Source: Triglochin maritima (lineage: Eukaryota; Streptophyta; Magnoliopsida; Alismatales; Juncaginaceae). From it: a stretch of DNA of 64,000 nt. Below, piece by piece: positions 49,601-60,826 of the stretch. The DNA lies in NCBI GenBank assembly GCA_963682175.1, contig OY821781.1, forward strand, positions 38,391,254 through 38,455,253, written 5' to 3'. Numbering within the stretch: position 1 is the stretch's first letter; every line of letters starts with the position of its first letter. Position numbers and translations under genes: made by a program. A model generated the notes under the pieces. It did not search any database and was not told the DNA's origin. It saw only the letters and a program-made list of their open reading frames with translations.

Positions 49601-49878
49601 GTACAAAGAAGACATATGGAGGCACCTATAAGAAGAGGGGTATTGAATCGGATCGAAGACATAAAAAGAGGAAGAGAAACCACGATTGACTTGGGAGGAA
49701 ATGGTCAAAAGAGATTTAAAAGATTGGAATGTTCCTCGAGAATTTGCATTGGATAGAAACACGTGGAAGAAGACGATTCACGTGCCTGAACTATGACTAA
49801 TTAGAGTTTCATTTCTAACCTACCCTAATTTGTTTGGGATAAAAAACTTTGTTGTTGTTGTAGTAAGTTAGAAGTTAA
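46644..49878 (+). mobile_element. RTE-type LINE with 18-bp target duplication
   Basis: TAGTAAGTTAGAAGTTAA is present at 46644-46661 and 49861-49878 and brackets a 3.2 kb element. The 5' end has the CCTATGTACGTGTACATAGCTTGTCCCAAGC-type start I recall from plant RTE elements, given here as a description. The 3' end is GGGATAAAAAACTTTGTTGTTGTTG with no long poly(A), which is typical of RTE elements. The coding region has an apurinic-type endonuclease followed by reverse transcriptase. The long exact duplication indicates target-primed insertion. Confidence 0.9.
47034..49796 (+). pseudogene. RTE LINE endonuclease/reverse transcriptase, multiply broken
   Basis: The endonuclease part shows VNILCVQETKW, VISVYAPQVG and GGDFNGHVG (47069-47530), then SQIDFMLTR. 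The RT part shows VGKALGPDEIPIEVWK (48317-48508), DLEKTYDRIP, HQGSALSPYLFALVMDE and the active-site FADD (about 49040). The end is a C-terminal RLRWYER region and stop TGA at 49794-49796. Damage includes TGA at 47042-47044, TGA after NKE near 47528, frameshifts near 47945 and 48200, stops near 48500-48620, a small deletion after EHRLRKG and a TAG at 49453-49455. The element is not autonomous now. Confidence 0.9.
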
Positions 49879-51397
49879 AACAAAAGAAGTTTGTGTGAAA
49901 AAACTTCACCATACTTTAGAATATTACCTCAATACAAAAGAAGTTAAAACAAATAAAATGTTATGGTTATACACAAAACATTTGAAAATTACTCACAAAA
50001 TGTAAAAATTGCAAATCTCATAATTCGAAAATTACGTAGAACTTACAATATAACTTTGCAAACACTACCCCCAAAGTATTTTCTCATGTGATATGTGAAC
50101 TAGATTTAATGAGAATTTAAGAAGCATTGTCTAAAGTAATTAGACAAACTTTTAGGTAACTACGATCACATTGCTGATAAGTCATACACACAATTACCAA
50201 TCCTGATTGCAAGCGCGGATTTGGGAAATTATTTAGTAGATAATAAGCTTTTCTTCATGTTAATCAAAGCTAAATCAAAATCAAGAACAGATCATTTAAT
50301 TTTTCCATCCATCTCACTTCAAGAAGTTATGTGAGGGAAGAAGTTAGGATTGAAGAAAACTCTTCAAAGAAGAAACCATTTATCATAAGAATATCATACA
50401 ATAACTTTGAAAGAAAAAAAAAGTAAAAAGACAGAGACTGACATCACTTAACCATGCATTCAGCGAGCCAAGAAATGACAGTACTGGTTCATGTCCCCTC
50501 TCTGAGTGTTTTTGTCAGTAACAATGGAGACATAATGGATAGGGATGGAGGTCGACAAAGAAGAAAGAAAATGACAATTGGCATGGGGACATGAGAATCA
50601 AGTGGATCCCAAGACCAACCAGAACTCCAATCCCATTGGTTTTCACAAAACAATCACCAGTAATTAAATTTTTGTAACACTTTTTTACAGAGAGATGAAT
50701 GGCAATGAACCATAGCCACTCATGCAAGTTTACAAAATTTTCTCCAATAAGGGAGAAAAAAAACTTCAGTTATCAACCATTTAGTGTTCACAATTAATTA
50801 TAGGGAGATACGCCTATGTAAATGTGTTGCATAAGAATTTAAGAAATAATACTTACAATATGAACTTAAATAATAAAAATACAAAACTCAAACCTTAAAC
50901 AGTAAACTGCATGGGTAATGTCCGACCATAAACTACGATCATATATGACCAAGTAAAAGTTTATGATCATAAATGACCAAGTAAAAGTTTCAAACTTAAG
51001 ATCTGATCATAGTTTGATAGATAAAATTCTTACTCATATTCCATTTGAGTTTATCTTTCTCATACTGCAGAGCATGTAATACTTAAATTCCCAAGAAACA
51101 GACTCGCAACCAAATAAAAATACAAAAACACAAACACAAACAAAAAGGATTTGTATGCTCCACAGAGACTACACAACAAGCACTATATAACAAGAAGTCT
51201 TAGTTCCCAACATAGATATTTACAGTTACAAAAGCAAACCGGACAAACTCCATGATGGGGAAAAAATTAACACACGCAATCAAACAAAAGTGATGTTCAC
51301 CTGCCTGTCTTCTCCGGCACAAACAACATTCCTCGAGAAAGGGTAGAGAACAATTTGCCCGAAATCCGTGTGGGCCTTCAAAAAAGAGGGACCTGTT
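49879..51397. other. Intergenic DNA and PYL9-like 3' UTR
   Basis: No coding similarity found. The part nearest 51397 should be the 3' untranslated region of the minus-strand receptor gene. Confidence 0.55.
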
Positions 51398-53989
51398 TCA
51401 GAATTGAACGATGGGCTCGGTCCGGTCTTGCAATGCCAGACGCTCGCAAACATCAGCAAGCGACTTGAGATTGCACTTGATCAAGGCCTCCACAAAGAAG
51501 CAAGTCTCGTCCTTCGTGTTCCCCTCTGGTACGTCAACCACAAATGACTCGATCACTAACGTGCCTGGCCTTCCATCGATGACATCAGGATGAAGAGTGA
51601 CTATGGAAGAGTAATTCTGCGAAGATAAAATGAAAAGACGAGATTAACTAATAAATGTATAAGGTGAAACTGTTCTTCAGATGTTTAAAACATCACAAAG
51701 TACGACATAAAACCCTCTTTCTGCCTTGCAAAGATATTATTTTCAAAGACGAACATCAATCAATGTGCTCAAAGCATTTTATGTTTGACAACAATTCCAA
51801 CAGAAAAGGCTTGAACTGCTAAAATTCAGATAATCAGATTTCATGGATTCACCATGAAGGCATGAACTAGAAGAAACGAGTAAAGGAGATGAACGAGAAG
51901 TCAAAACTTTGGAGTACCTTAAGCCGGTGATCACCACCGAGAATCTTCATGCTTAGTATGTGCTCATTATCGTCGAGAATTTCCAATCTTTCAGTGCTAG
52001 TTGTTGCAGGGAGGCCGGACTTCACATTAATTTCACGAACACTTCCTATCTCAAGATCACCTCGTACCACACACTGGCTAATAAAGGGCTTGTACTTCTG
52101 AGGCTGATCAAATCTTCTCACGAGCGACCAAACCTACAAATCATCATTAAAGATTATAAGAAATGAAGAACAGGCCATGTTTTGTACATTCAGAACCAAT
52201 TATAATTAACTAAACAAAGCACCCAACATAAACTTCTTTACTTTTCACAATAAATAAACATAAAACACTAAAAAGCCGAATCATTCAAGGATTCCTCAAA
52301 GGAAAGTTTCAAGTTTCAACACAGAAAGTAATTTTGTGGTCGTAGAGGAACACAAATTTATGCTTGGTGACTACTGTAATCAAACAACTAAACCTACAAG
52401 AGCGTAAGAATGATATCTTCCCTTTGCTCTCTCAAATGATATCACAAAATTGGCAAAGTGCATAAATACAAACACAACAAAATCTTAAGCTTAATGGGTA
52501 CTCTTATCCATGGATGATATCAATAAATTTATGGGGGGCGGAAATCACATAATATGACAAAATGGGAAAAGTGGATGAACACAAATCACATTTTTATGCT
52601 TAATGATTACTTGAATCAACTTAACTTTTGAAATGGGCAAAGTGCTTAAACACAAAACGAACAAAGTTTCGTGCTTAATAACTACTTCATGCCATCATCT
52701 AAACCAACACAAACATAAAAAAAGATATATTTGTGCTCTCATATGATGTCTCAAGATGAGAAAATGGATAAACACCAAAAGGAATTATGCTTAAGCCCTA
52801 CTCCAATCCATCTAAAAAGCAGGAAAAAAATTGAAAAAATAATAAACTTTTCACAGTTTTCCTTCCTCTCCCGTGACTTCCCAGGTTGAAACTCAAAATC
52901 CATATCTTCCTCAATAACATAAAAACACATAAATTAATTCAAACCTCAAAACCATTTCAAACCCAAAAAAGAACCCATCAAGCTGAATTTTTAATTTTAC
53001 AAAAAATAATTTGAGTTATCTTTTAATTTTTCTTACAAGGTGAAACATATACCCTCAAAACCAAAATCATTCCAAAGTCAGGAAAAAACCCATCAAACAC
53101 AAAATAAGAAGAAGAAAACTCAACTTCAGCAATCTTTAATAAACTCCAACAAGGTGAAGAACACATAACAAAAACAAAAACGAAAAAAAAGAACCCAAAT
53201 CCCACACAAAAAAGAACAACTTGGGTAATCTCTTACGAACACTTACAGGTCCAACACAAAACCAAACAAAACCAAACAATAAATAAATAAATAATTTCAC
53301 TCCAAACAAAGTTAAGTTGATCTCAAAACCAAAAACCCAAAAAAAAACTAATTCCACTCCAACAGGCAACAACCCGACAAAAAAACCCATAAAAACATCA
53401 AAATTTCCAACCTCATATCCACTCATACAATCTCATCCAAAAACACAAAACCCAAAATAACTCCAAACCCCCAAAAAACAGCAAATCAAAGAAAAACAAA
53501 AAAAAATCAAAATGGGTGATAAACCAATAAACCAAAAACCTAAATCCACAAGAAAATCTATAATTTCAAAAATAACCCAAAAAATCAAAATTTTCAATCT
53601 CATACCCACAACCCCCAAAACAACTCCAAACCCCCCAAAAAACCATCAAACCAAAGAAAACCACAAAATAGATCAAAATGGGTGATCTCAAAACAAGAAA
53701 ACTTAATCCACTCCAACCCCACAAAAAACCCATAAAAACCCAGAAATCAAAACTTTCAATCTCATTTCCAGTCACACAATCTCAATCAAAAACAACTCCA
53801 AACCCACAAAACAAAATAAAAACCTGTACTTCAAAAAAAAAATAGAAAACGAATCCTTACAAGGTGAAGTGGGGCCTTGACGTGCTTGAGCAGCACAGAC
53901 GTGCACTGATTCTCCCTAGCGGAGTGCCTGTGATGCCTACAAACCATCTCCGACTCCACCACCCTAACCCCCCTACTCCCTCCGTTCAT
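51398..53989 (-). CDS. PYL9: PYL9-like abscisic acid receptor (PYR/PYL/RCAR), 3 exons, 187 aa
   Basis: Soluble ABA receptor of the START/Bet v 1 fold. With hormone bound it inhibits clade A PP2C phosphatases in nucleus and cytosol, releasing SnRK2 kinases. Exons are 53861-53989, 51918-52133 and 51398-51616; all junctions are phase 0 and the product is 187 residues, the size I recall for PYL9. Exon 2 begins [19 protein letters not shown]. The lysine that pairs with the ABA carboxylate is expected at K58. The gate loop SGLPA is at 82-86 and the latch HRL at 112-114, both intact. The C-terminal helix carries [20 protein letters not shown]. The short N-terminus and three-exon structure fit the monomeric PYL7-10 subfamily. 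An in-frame stop 12 codons upstream supports ATG 53989. It appears functional. Confidence 0.95.
53270..53830. repeat. Tandem ~170-bp repeats in PYL9-like intron 1
   Basis: Blocks with ATCAAAATTTxCAAxCTCATxxCCAxTCACAC, ACAACTCCAAACCCCCAAAAAA and ATCAAAATGGGTGAT recur about three times (near 53395, 53580 and 53745). They lie inside intron 1 (52134-53860), close to its 5' end. Confidence 0.7.
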
Positions 53990-54146
53990 CACCACCTCCT
54001 CGCACACCACCGCCAGCTTCCTTTTCTAACCGAATTTCAGCAAAGATCGGGTCTTTTTGGGAAAATAAACTGACCCAAGTCGGAGTTTTGGGGGTTGGGT
54101 TGAGGGATTTCGTGGGTTCGATGGTAGAAGAAAGGATGGGTTTGAG

Positions 54147-54177
54147 TTTTTTTTGTTTTGTTTTGTTTTGTTTTGTT
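54147..54177. repeat. (TTTTG)n microsatellite
   Basis: About six TTTTG units upstream of the PYL9-like gene, roughly 160-190 bp from its start codon. Confidence 0.9.
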
Positions 54178-54789
54178 GGTGTTTGGGTTTGAGTCTGATA
54201 TATGTTGGAGATGTGTGGGGATTTGGGGTTAGAGTTTAGGGTATATACAGATATGCCACTGGGTTTGTGTGGTGTTTTGGGTTTGGATTTTGCAGAATTC
54301 TAAAAACTAAGGGCACCCTTAACGGGGGTGCCCCGCCCGGGCCACCCGCCCGGGCGCGTGCCCGGGCGGTGGGCGTCCCGGGCAGACGCCCGGGCGCCCA
54401 TGGGAGGGGGACACGTGTCCCCCTCCCATTGGTTAAAAAAAAAAAAATTTGGAATTTTTTTTAGTTTTGGTTTTGTTATTAATGGATTGGGTGTTTGTTA
54501 TAAATGTGGGGTAATAATTTTTTTTAAGTGATTAAAATTAAGAAATTTCCAGAACCAACAATTTCAAGTTAAATAAAAAAAATTAATACAACAATACCAT
54601 AACAACAATACATTAATAATACTAAAATACGAAATACAACCACGGGAAATACAAACCATACGAAATACGAACTACTACAACCCGAAATACAAACATATGT
54701 TAAAGGGAAATACAAACCATACGGACTACTACAACCCGAAATACAAACTAAGGGAAATACAAACCATACGAAATACGGACTACATCAAA

Positions 54790-55782
54790 CTACACGTACC
54801 CATTCTCTTCTGCCCAGGCGAGAAGTTTATCGATTACTTTTTGATCCTTCTCCGTCGGGTTGTCCTTCTTCATCAGAGAGTGAAGCATGTCCAACTTATT
54901 TTTTATTAAATGCCTCTGGAAATTCCTTTCCGCTAACTCCTCTTGCTTGGAGAAACCATCTTCTCTGACTTGGGCGGTGTATCGCATCTGTTGTGCAAGT
55001 TCTCTAACATCAGTGTCTCTTTCGGGGCGTAATGCACTCTTAGCCTTTTTCTTAGCCTTCTTCACACCTTCTGGACGTGTAGATGACTCCGGCATCGGCT
55101 CTTCTGCATCCGAGGGTGATTGCGTCCTCGAGCCGTCCGTGCTCTTTCTTTTCCCAAGGCTTCCTGACTGGGGACTATTTTCATCGTGCAACTCCGGGGA
55201 CTCCCAGTCAACACGCACGGCATTAGCTCCGGAGATCACACTCTCCCATTTTGGGTACCTACGCAACATAACCCAAGCATCAAAATAAAGAAATTTACTA
55301 GGCCCATGATTTCGCTCGTAGATCACGTGCGCTTGTCGGACAACATCGTCGTCATTCTGGCCGCTCCTTTTCCGTCGGAATGCCTGATCGAAGCACCCGA
55401 CCCACTTGTTCACAGCAGGTATGATTCTCCTCCAGCGTCCTTTTAAGGACTCTGCGTTCCTTTCGGGTAGGCTTGTGCCTTCCACGGAGATGTCGTACAC
55501 ACGTTTCACCCTAGTCCACAATGAAGTAGACTTCTGGTTTGTCCATGTCACCGCATCGCAACTGACTTCCATATATGCAGAGACAAGTCTCTCGTCCTCA
55601 GCTGTGGTCCACAACTTCGGATTGGCTTTGGCAGTTTGGACTTGCTTGCGGTGACGACGCTGTGGAGGTGGGGATGGTGGTGTGGGGGTGTGTCGTGGTG
55701 GGGACTCATCGTCGTCGTTACCCTCATCTTCAGTGTTCGCCATACTCTGGCGGCTATTTTGAGACAAGGGTCGGCCAAACAT
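54790..55782 (-). CDS. Harbinger-type Myb/SANT-like protein (330 aa)
   Basis: The protein has an acidic and proline-rich N-terminus and a Myb/SANT-like trihelix region around residues 55-160 (LWTTAEDERLVSAYMEVS, WTRVKRVYD, SLKGRWRRI). A charged middle follows with a lysine-rich basic stretch (KKAKKKAKSALR), and a C-terminal helical region that resembles the NAM-associated domain. This is the plant Harbinger ORF1 type, which in known systems helps the separate transposase bind and enter the nucleus. The same frame is open upstream of ATG 55782, with repeated P-F-P-Q-x-S-x-Y-A-x-P units back to a TAA at 55954-55956. The original start was therefore probably further upstream and has been cut off by that stop. 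It is probably a transposon protein, not a host gene. Confidence 0.75.
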   Translation of the reverse strand: MFGRPLSQNSRQSMANTEDEGNDDDESPPRHTPTPPSPPPQRRHRKQVQTAKANPKLWTTAEDERLVSAYMEVSCDAVTWTNQKSTSLWTRVKRVYDISVEGTSLPERNAESLKGRWRRIIPAVNKWVGCFDQAFRRKRSGQNDDDVVRQAHVIYERNHGPSKFLYFDAWVMLRRYPKWESVISGANAVRVDWESPELHDENSPQSGSLGKRKSTDGSRTQSPSDAEEPMPESSTRPEGVKKAKKKAKSALRPERDTDVRELAQQMRYTAQVREDGFSKQEELAERNFQRHLIKNKLDMLHSLMKKDNPTEKDQKVIDKLLAWAEENGYV

Positions 55783-56154
55783 CTGGAACTGCGGTTGATT
55801 ATAAGGGAATGGTGGTGCATATTGTGAGCATTGTGGGAATGGTAAGTTTTGATCTGGGGATGCATAGTGGGAGAATTGTGGGAATGGTGAGTTTTGGTCA
55901 GGTGGTGGGAATGGTGGTGCGTACTGGGAGAAGTCGGGTTGTTGGAATGGTTGTTAGTAAAATGGACGTGAGGGATATGGTTGTGGATAGCGTGGATGCG
56001 GATTTGATTGTGGAGGAGGGGGGAACGATTGTACTCCGGAGAAGACATTGTGGGAGAAATATGGGATGTAAGTTGAGTTTTGTGGAAGAGATATGGGGTG
56101 TAAGGTGATTTTTGTGTATGGTATATATAGAGAAAAAATTAGACACTGTGCAAT

Positions 56155-56297
56155 CACGCGGATTACTTTTCTTTCACGCGTATACTGTACATTCACGCGG
56201 ACTATTTTGTTTCACGCGTATACTGTAGATTCACGCGGACTACTTTTGATTCACGCGTATACTGTGCAATCACGCGTATACTGTGCAGTAACACGCG
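56155..56297. repeat. Eight CACGCG boxes at 19-21 bp spacing
   Basis: CACGCG starts at 56155, 56175, 56194, 56213, 56232, 56252, 56271 and 56292. The steps are 20, 19, 19, 19, 20, 19 and 21 bp. The repeat is a dimeric unit alternating CACGCGGACTA and CACGCGTATACTGT. It lies upstream of the Myb-like ORF inside the same element. Confidence 0.95.
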
Positions 56298-56630
56298 TTT
56301 CGAAATTCAAATATTCAAATTTTAAATATTCAAAATTTTGTGTTTAATAGTGATTAATATTGTTAATTAATTAATAGTAATAATAAGTGTATCGCGAATT
56401 ATAATTATAATGTAATTAGAATTAGATTTATATATAATGTATTTTGTTAAATGTTGTGTGAGAATTAAATTTGTTTAATTAAGAAATGATGTGGATGAAA
56501 GAGAGTGTAGGGTGGGTGGGGGTAGCCTGGGCATGGATAAGGGGATTTTTTGGGTGGGTTGGGTGAGCTGACGTGGCAGAGAGAGAGTGCAGGGCGCCCG
56601 GGGGTAGCCCGGGCGCTGTTAAATATGCTC

Positions 56631-57051
56631 TGATGGGATGAATTCTTAGATCTCACATTTTACCATTCGACCACATCTTCGAGATATTTTAACAAAAAAC
56701 TTAATTGAATTGAGTCGAGATGCAAGAGAAATTGTATGTTCGAGAGAATTTTAATTGTTGGAGATAAGGTTCTTCGTAAGACAAACGCAACAAGGTTTTC
56801 TGATGTTGAGTTTCCAAGTGTGTAGGTAATGTTTGTAGTGTTCGAATTCATGGTGTAAAATTTTCTCACGCTTTGATTCAGTGAACATTGAATATGAACA
56901 AATACTTGGGGATTTATGTTTTCATTCGAAATGAATTTTTGTGAACCACGTCAATATGATTTATAATATAACATTCAATTTTAGGTTGTGAACTTGTGAT
57001 GTTTAATTTGAAGTACCTCAGCAGCAAATCTGTCACACATAGCATGTGTTG
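56631..57051. other. Intergenic DNA, no gene seen
   Basis: No coding or repeat signature recognised. Confidence 0.5.
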
Positions 57052-57054
57052 TAA

Positions 57055-57399
57055 GGTCATCAGTGGGGTCGTTCGCCGGGACGGCCCACGACGACCGGGT
57101 CGTCGAAGCAACACGTTTTTTTTGTTCTTTTGTTTGATTTTTTTAAAATTAGTTTGAATCTTTTTTAAATTTTGTTTGAAAATATGTTTTCTAATTGTTT
57201 TGATTTTTTAGAATTTTTTTAATTTTTTTAAGATAGACTCTGAAATGATGTGGATGAGAGAGATAGATTGTGGTTAAGAGGTGAATAGTGTAAGAAAGAG
57301 AAGAAAATAGGTTGGAAAGAGGAAAAAACTGACGTAAAAGAAAGAGAAGATAAAAAAAACCTCATGACCAAGTCGTCCGGGTCATGGTTACAGATGGTC
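57055..57399. mobile_element. Harbinger-like MITE 2 (TSD TAA)
   Basis: 345 bp. The left end GGTCATCAGTGGGG and the inverted right end GACCATCTGTAACC are flanked by TAA on both sides (57052-57054 and 57400-57402). It carries the internal ACTCTGAAATGATGTGGATGAG block shared with the MITEs at 45.7 and 61.6 kb. Confidence 0.75.
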
Positions 57400-57402
57400 T
57401 AA

Positions 57403-58686
57403 AAGGAAAGGCATTTGCAATTTTTTAAAGATAATTCTTGATTTAGTTTTAAATTTTTCATGTCCTTTTGAAACTTTAATGTCAAGTTAAGAAATGTAAT
57501 GCTTTATTGTTGGTATACTACAGACAGACAATAAACCTAAATTAAGAATTGAATATATTACTAATAATAGAATGTAGCGTCCAAATCAGAGTAGGATAGA
57601 AGAATTAACTTTGAAATGGCATTTGTGTTATTTTCTAGAAGGCCAAGGGCATTTAGGCATCCTCCATCATGTCTATCTAAGTAGTGGATAGAGGTACCAT
57701 AGGCCACCAAACCATTCTAATTTTACATTTTTATATCCAAACAAAGCCAACTGGTTACACTGAATCCACCAACAAGGACAAAACCCATAAAAAAACCTAA
57801 ACTAATCTCCAAAATCTCCACCTTCCATTGTGGTGGATCGACGGTCAGAAGGCCTCCACGTGGCTTGTAGGGCGAAGAAGCCAAGTAAAATTTATTATTT
57901 TTTAACTTTGTAGGAAATAAAAATCTATTGTTGTTAGGAATATGCTTTGGTGCGATTGGACGTGTGGGGCCCACGTAGCCCTTGGATGCAGCGTTGGGAT
58001 GGGTTGACCTAATTATAGAAAGCGGTGAGATGTCTCACGGGAACACGTTAGAGCACTCTCAATGGGACGTGATCACCCGGCCCCCAATCACGTAAGATTT
58101 CTTGTGGAAATCGGTCACAAGGTCGTAGCAACGTATCGGTTCTGGTTCGGGTGCTAGTAGAATCGGAACTGGATCCATATTATAAATTGAGACCCATAAC
58201 CGAACCGGATTCGGGTCGATTCCCAACTTAGATACCCAGAATCGGATCTGATTGGCTCGCGGGTACCTAGAACCGGTATGAAAAATCTGTTTTTTTCTCT
58301 CCTAAATTTACATGTATACTATTTTTCATCTTCAATGACGCCTTATTTTTCATTTCCACAAAAAAAACAGGCAGAACATTGCATAGTTGAAATGATGCAT
58401 GCATGTAACCAACCTTCAGTGAGAAAATTGTTATGATTTTGAAAAAAAATAACCACAGAATATATGCAGAGACAATATTCATGTAGCACAAACCCAACCA
58501 ATTATGCAGAAAACAAATGTAAATCAGGGAGACTCAATAAGTGAATCAATAAGAGTCAACAAATGTAGGTACATTTTTGCAACTACAAGATTGCTTGAAA
58601 TGAGAACAACTATTTCTTCAAGGAGAAAAAATTATGTATGCAAGTACAAAGACAGATAATAGGAACGTAAGAGGAGGGGGGGGGAT
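57403..58686. other. Intergenic DNA, no gene seen
   Basis: No domain-bearing frame was found. A GAACCGG/GGATCCGG-rich stretch lies around 58140-58280, and similar sequence recurs near 59265-59390. These may be the two ends of a further element that was not resolved. Confidence 0.45.
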
Positions 58687-59218
58687 TCATGAGTTAGTAA
58701 ATATTAACTTAATAAAGAAGATAATATTAAGATGGAAGCAACACCACTTCTCCTCCTGCCTAACAGACGACGGTCTACTCAAACTATAAACACCACAATC
58801 ACAAACAAAAAGCTCCCTAGCACCACCACCATCCCTTTTCCTACACAAATGGGTCAAAACCATGTTCACAACATCCCTTTGTGGCATTTTAAGTAACATC
58901 AATCGAGCACTCTCAATCTCGGCCCCGCTAGCATACATTTGCATAATGGTGTTACCCAAATAAACATTCGACTGCAACCCAAGCTTCTCAACCATCCCAT
59001 GACCCACACTATCGATCGATAAGGAGGCAGGCGTAGCGGAAGAGGGGTGGAGGCGCAAAGGAGGGAGACATCGGGGAGGGGGAGAGGGAGACGGGAGAGT
59101 GGACACTTGGGAGATGGAGAGGGAGTGGAGGCGGCGGAAGAGGGAGGGAGTGGATTAGGGTTTTTCGTGGTAACTTGGTGTTGAGCAGTGGGCTGGAAAT
59201 GCTTGGCAACTTGGTCAC
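58687..59218 (-). pseudogene. Pentatricopeptide-repeat (PPR) gene fragment
   Basis: A minus-strand frame contains GLQSNVYLGNTIMQMYAS, then AEIESARLMLLKMPQRDVV, which is one PPR motif with the usual N-T-L-I/M-x-M-Y and D-M-P-x-R-D-V-V signature. PPR proteins are RNA-binding factors of organelles. Upstream residues continue in another frame (YACLLID), and the break coincides with a tandem ATCG repeat (ATCGATCG near 59012-59019). Only about one repeat remains and the C-terminus is unrelated sequence, so this is a dead fragment. Confidence in the family is moderate, in non-function high. Confidence 0.6.
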
Positions 59219-59440
59219 GTGTAGGTGTAGGGTTAGTTTTTAAAAAAAATAATAAATCAAATCTGGTTCCGGATCCGGTTCACGTGGTCAGAACCGAAAT
59301 CGGGTTGGTTTTGAAATTGAATATCCCATATTCGTTTTATCCTGGTTCGGTAACACTGAATCCGGTTCTGTTTGACCGGTTCCGGATACTCATTGTCACC
59401 CCTACCTGTACTCACCCACCCGGGTGTGAAATCTGTGTGG

Positions 59441-59831
59441 GAGCTCCTGAACACCCGTCCGGGGGGGTGGCTTGGGTCCCTTGGGTGGGGGGCTCGTGTC
59501 CCCCCCCCCCCCCCCCCCCCCATTCGTTTTTTTTATTTTGTTAAAAAACTTAAAAATCATTTGAAATTATTTTATCAATTTTTTTGTGAAAATATGTTTT
59601 TTATTTGTTTTGATTTTGTAGAATTTTTTGTGATTTTATTATTATTTTACCTACTAATGATTTCCAAATGACGTAGACGTGAGAGAATGTAAGGTGTGGG
59701 GGTATTTCTGATTGTGATTAAGGAGATTTTTTGGGTGGGTTGAGTGAGCTTACATGGTAGAGAAAAAAACTGAAGTGACAGAGAGAGGGGGCAGGGTGCC
59801 TGAGGGTAGCTCGGGACCGTTAAACATGGTC
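59441..59831. mobile_element. Possible Harbinger-like MITE 5
   Basis: The inverted right end GACCATGTTTAACGGTCCCGAG and the left end GAGCTCCTGAACACCCG resemble the MITE termini here, and the internal AATGACGTAGACGTGAGAGAATG block is shared. The flanks do not give a clean duplication. A C-run of about 22 lies at 59500-59521. Confidence 0.45.
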
Positions 59832-60219
59832 TTAAGGCGAAACAATGGTAGAATTTGGATGAGAGAATACTTGTAAAATATTTTGTTTTTTTTTTCATTC
59901 AGATGGAAGTGATTTAGAGCGTTGTGTTAGTAAAATGGTTGGTACTCTTTATCCATTTTAATTATTATTTAGTAATACTTGAAACAATAAAAAAATCACT
60001 TTATAAATTTATTGAAACAATAAACTTAGGATGATTCAAATTTGAAATAATCCATTAAAATGGATTGACACACTACATTATACTAAAATATAAAGTTATT
60101 ATTCGGCAACATCATTTTTTTTCTTTAGCCAACTAAATAGTTATCTCTGAGTGCTTTTATGGACGAAAATTCGATGTTCTTTCTTGTCATCCAAAAGTTT
60201 CTAAACAATAAATCCTTAA
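59832..60219. other. Intergenic DNA, no gene seen
   Basis: AT-rich spacer between two MITE-like blocks. Confidence 0.5.
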
Positions 60220-60826
60220 GAGCATGCACGATGGGGTCATCCGCGCGGATGACCCCCCACAACCGTTGGTCCGAGTTTTTTTTTTTTGAATTTTGTTTTT
60301 GTTTTTATTTTGGTATTTATTTTAATAATTACGGGTTTATATTTTGATAAATAGTTAGGATTTAAGTAGTTTTAATTGATATTTTGACAATAATTACGGT
60401 TATGGTTTATTATATTTTGATAACGTTAGATTTTCAAGATCTAAATTTTTTCAAGAGACGATGCCCCCTTGTCACCCCCGCCACCTCACTAACGAGTTGA
60501 AACGCTGCCCACTCACCGGTGAGCAAGACCCCCGACCGACACGTCAGGGGGCATAAGATTTGGAAATATAGTATATACAATTTGGAAATACGAGATTTAT
60601 TGGGTTTTTTATTTTTTCCAGATAGATTATTAATATTTTTGGTAAATATAAATGATTTTGGAATAAAATAAAAATTGAGAAGAAAATTAATAATGTGGCG
60701 GAAAGAGAATGGGATGACCTAGGTCATGGTTAATGAGTAAATAGTGAAGCAGAAATATGAGGCTAGGTCATGACAACTTGGTACATAAAGAAAGAAGAGA
60801 GACCTAGGTCAGGGTTGTGCATGCTC
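60220..60826. mobile_element. Harbinger-like MITE 3 (TSD TAA)
   Basis: 607 bp with perfect 10-bp terminal inverted repeats GAGCATGCAC / GTGCATGCTC and TAA on both sides (60217-60219 and 60827-60829). Non-coding. Confidence 0.85.

Larger units (their letters stand above)
54311..56630 (-). mobile_element. Harbinger-like element carrying only a Myb-like ORF
   Basis: The left end GGGCACCCTTAACGGGGG follows TAA (54308-54310). The right end reads, inverted, GAGCATATTTAACAGCGCCC and is followed by TGA, a near match to a 3-bp TAA-type duplication. Both ends lead into CCCGGGCG-rich sequence. The ends resemble those of the MITEs at 45.7, 57, 60, 61.6 and 62.2 kb. The only protein is the Myb/SANT-like ORF; no DDE transposase was found. 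Confidence 0.72.

Noticed and set aside
55548..56048. His-rich minus-strand frame of 166 residues
   Set aside because: An out-of-frame shadow of the proline-rich upstream part of the Myb-like frame.
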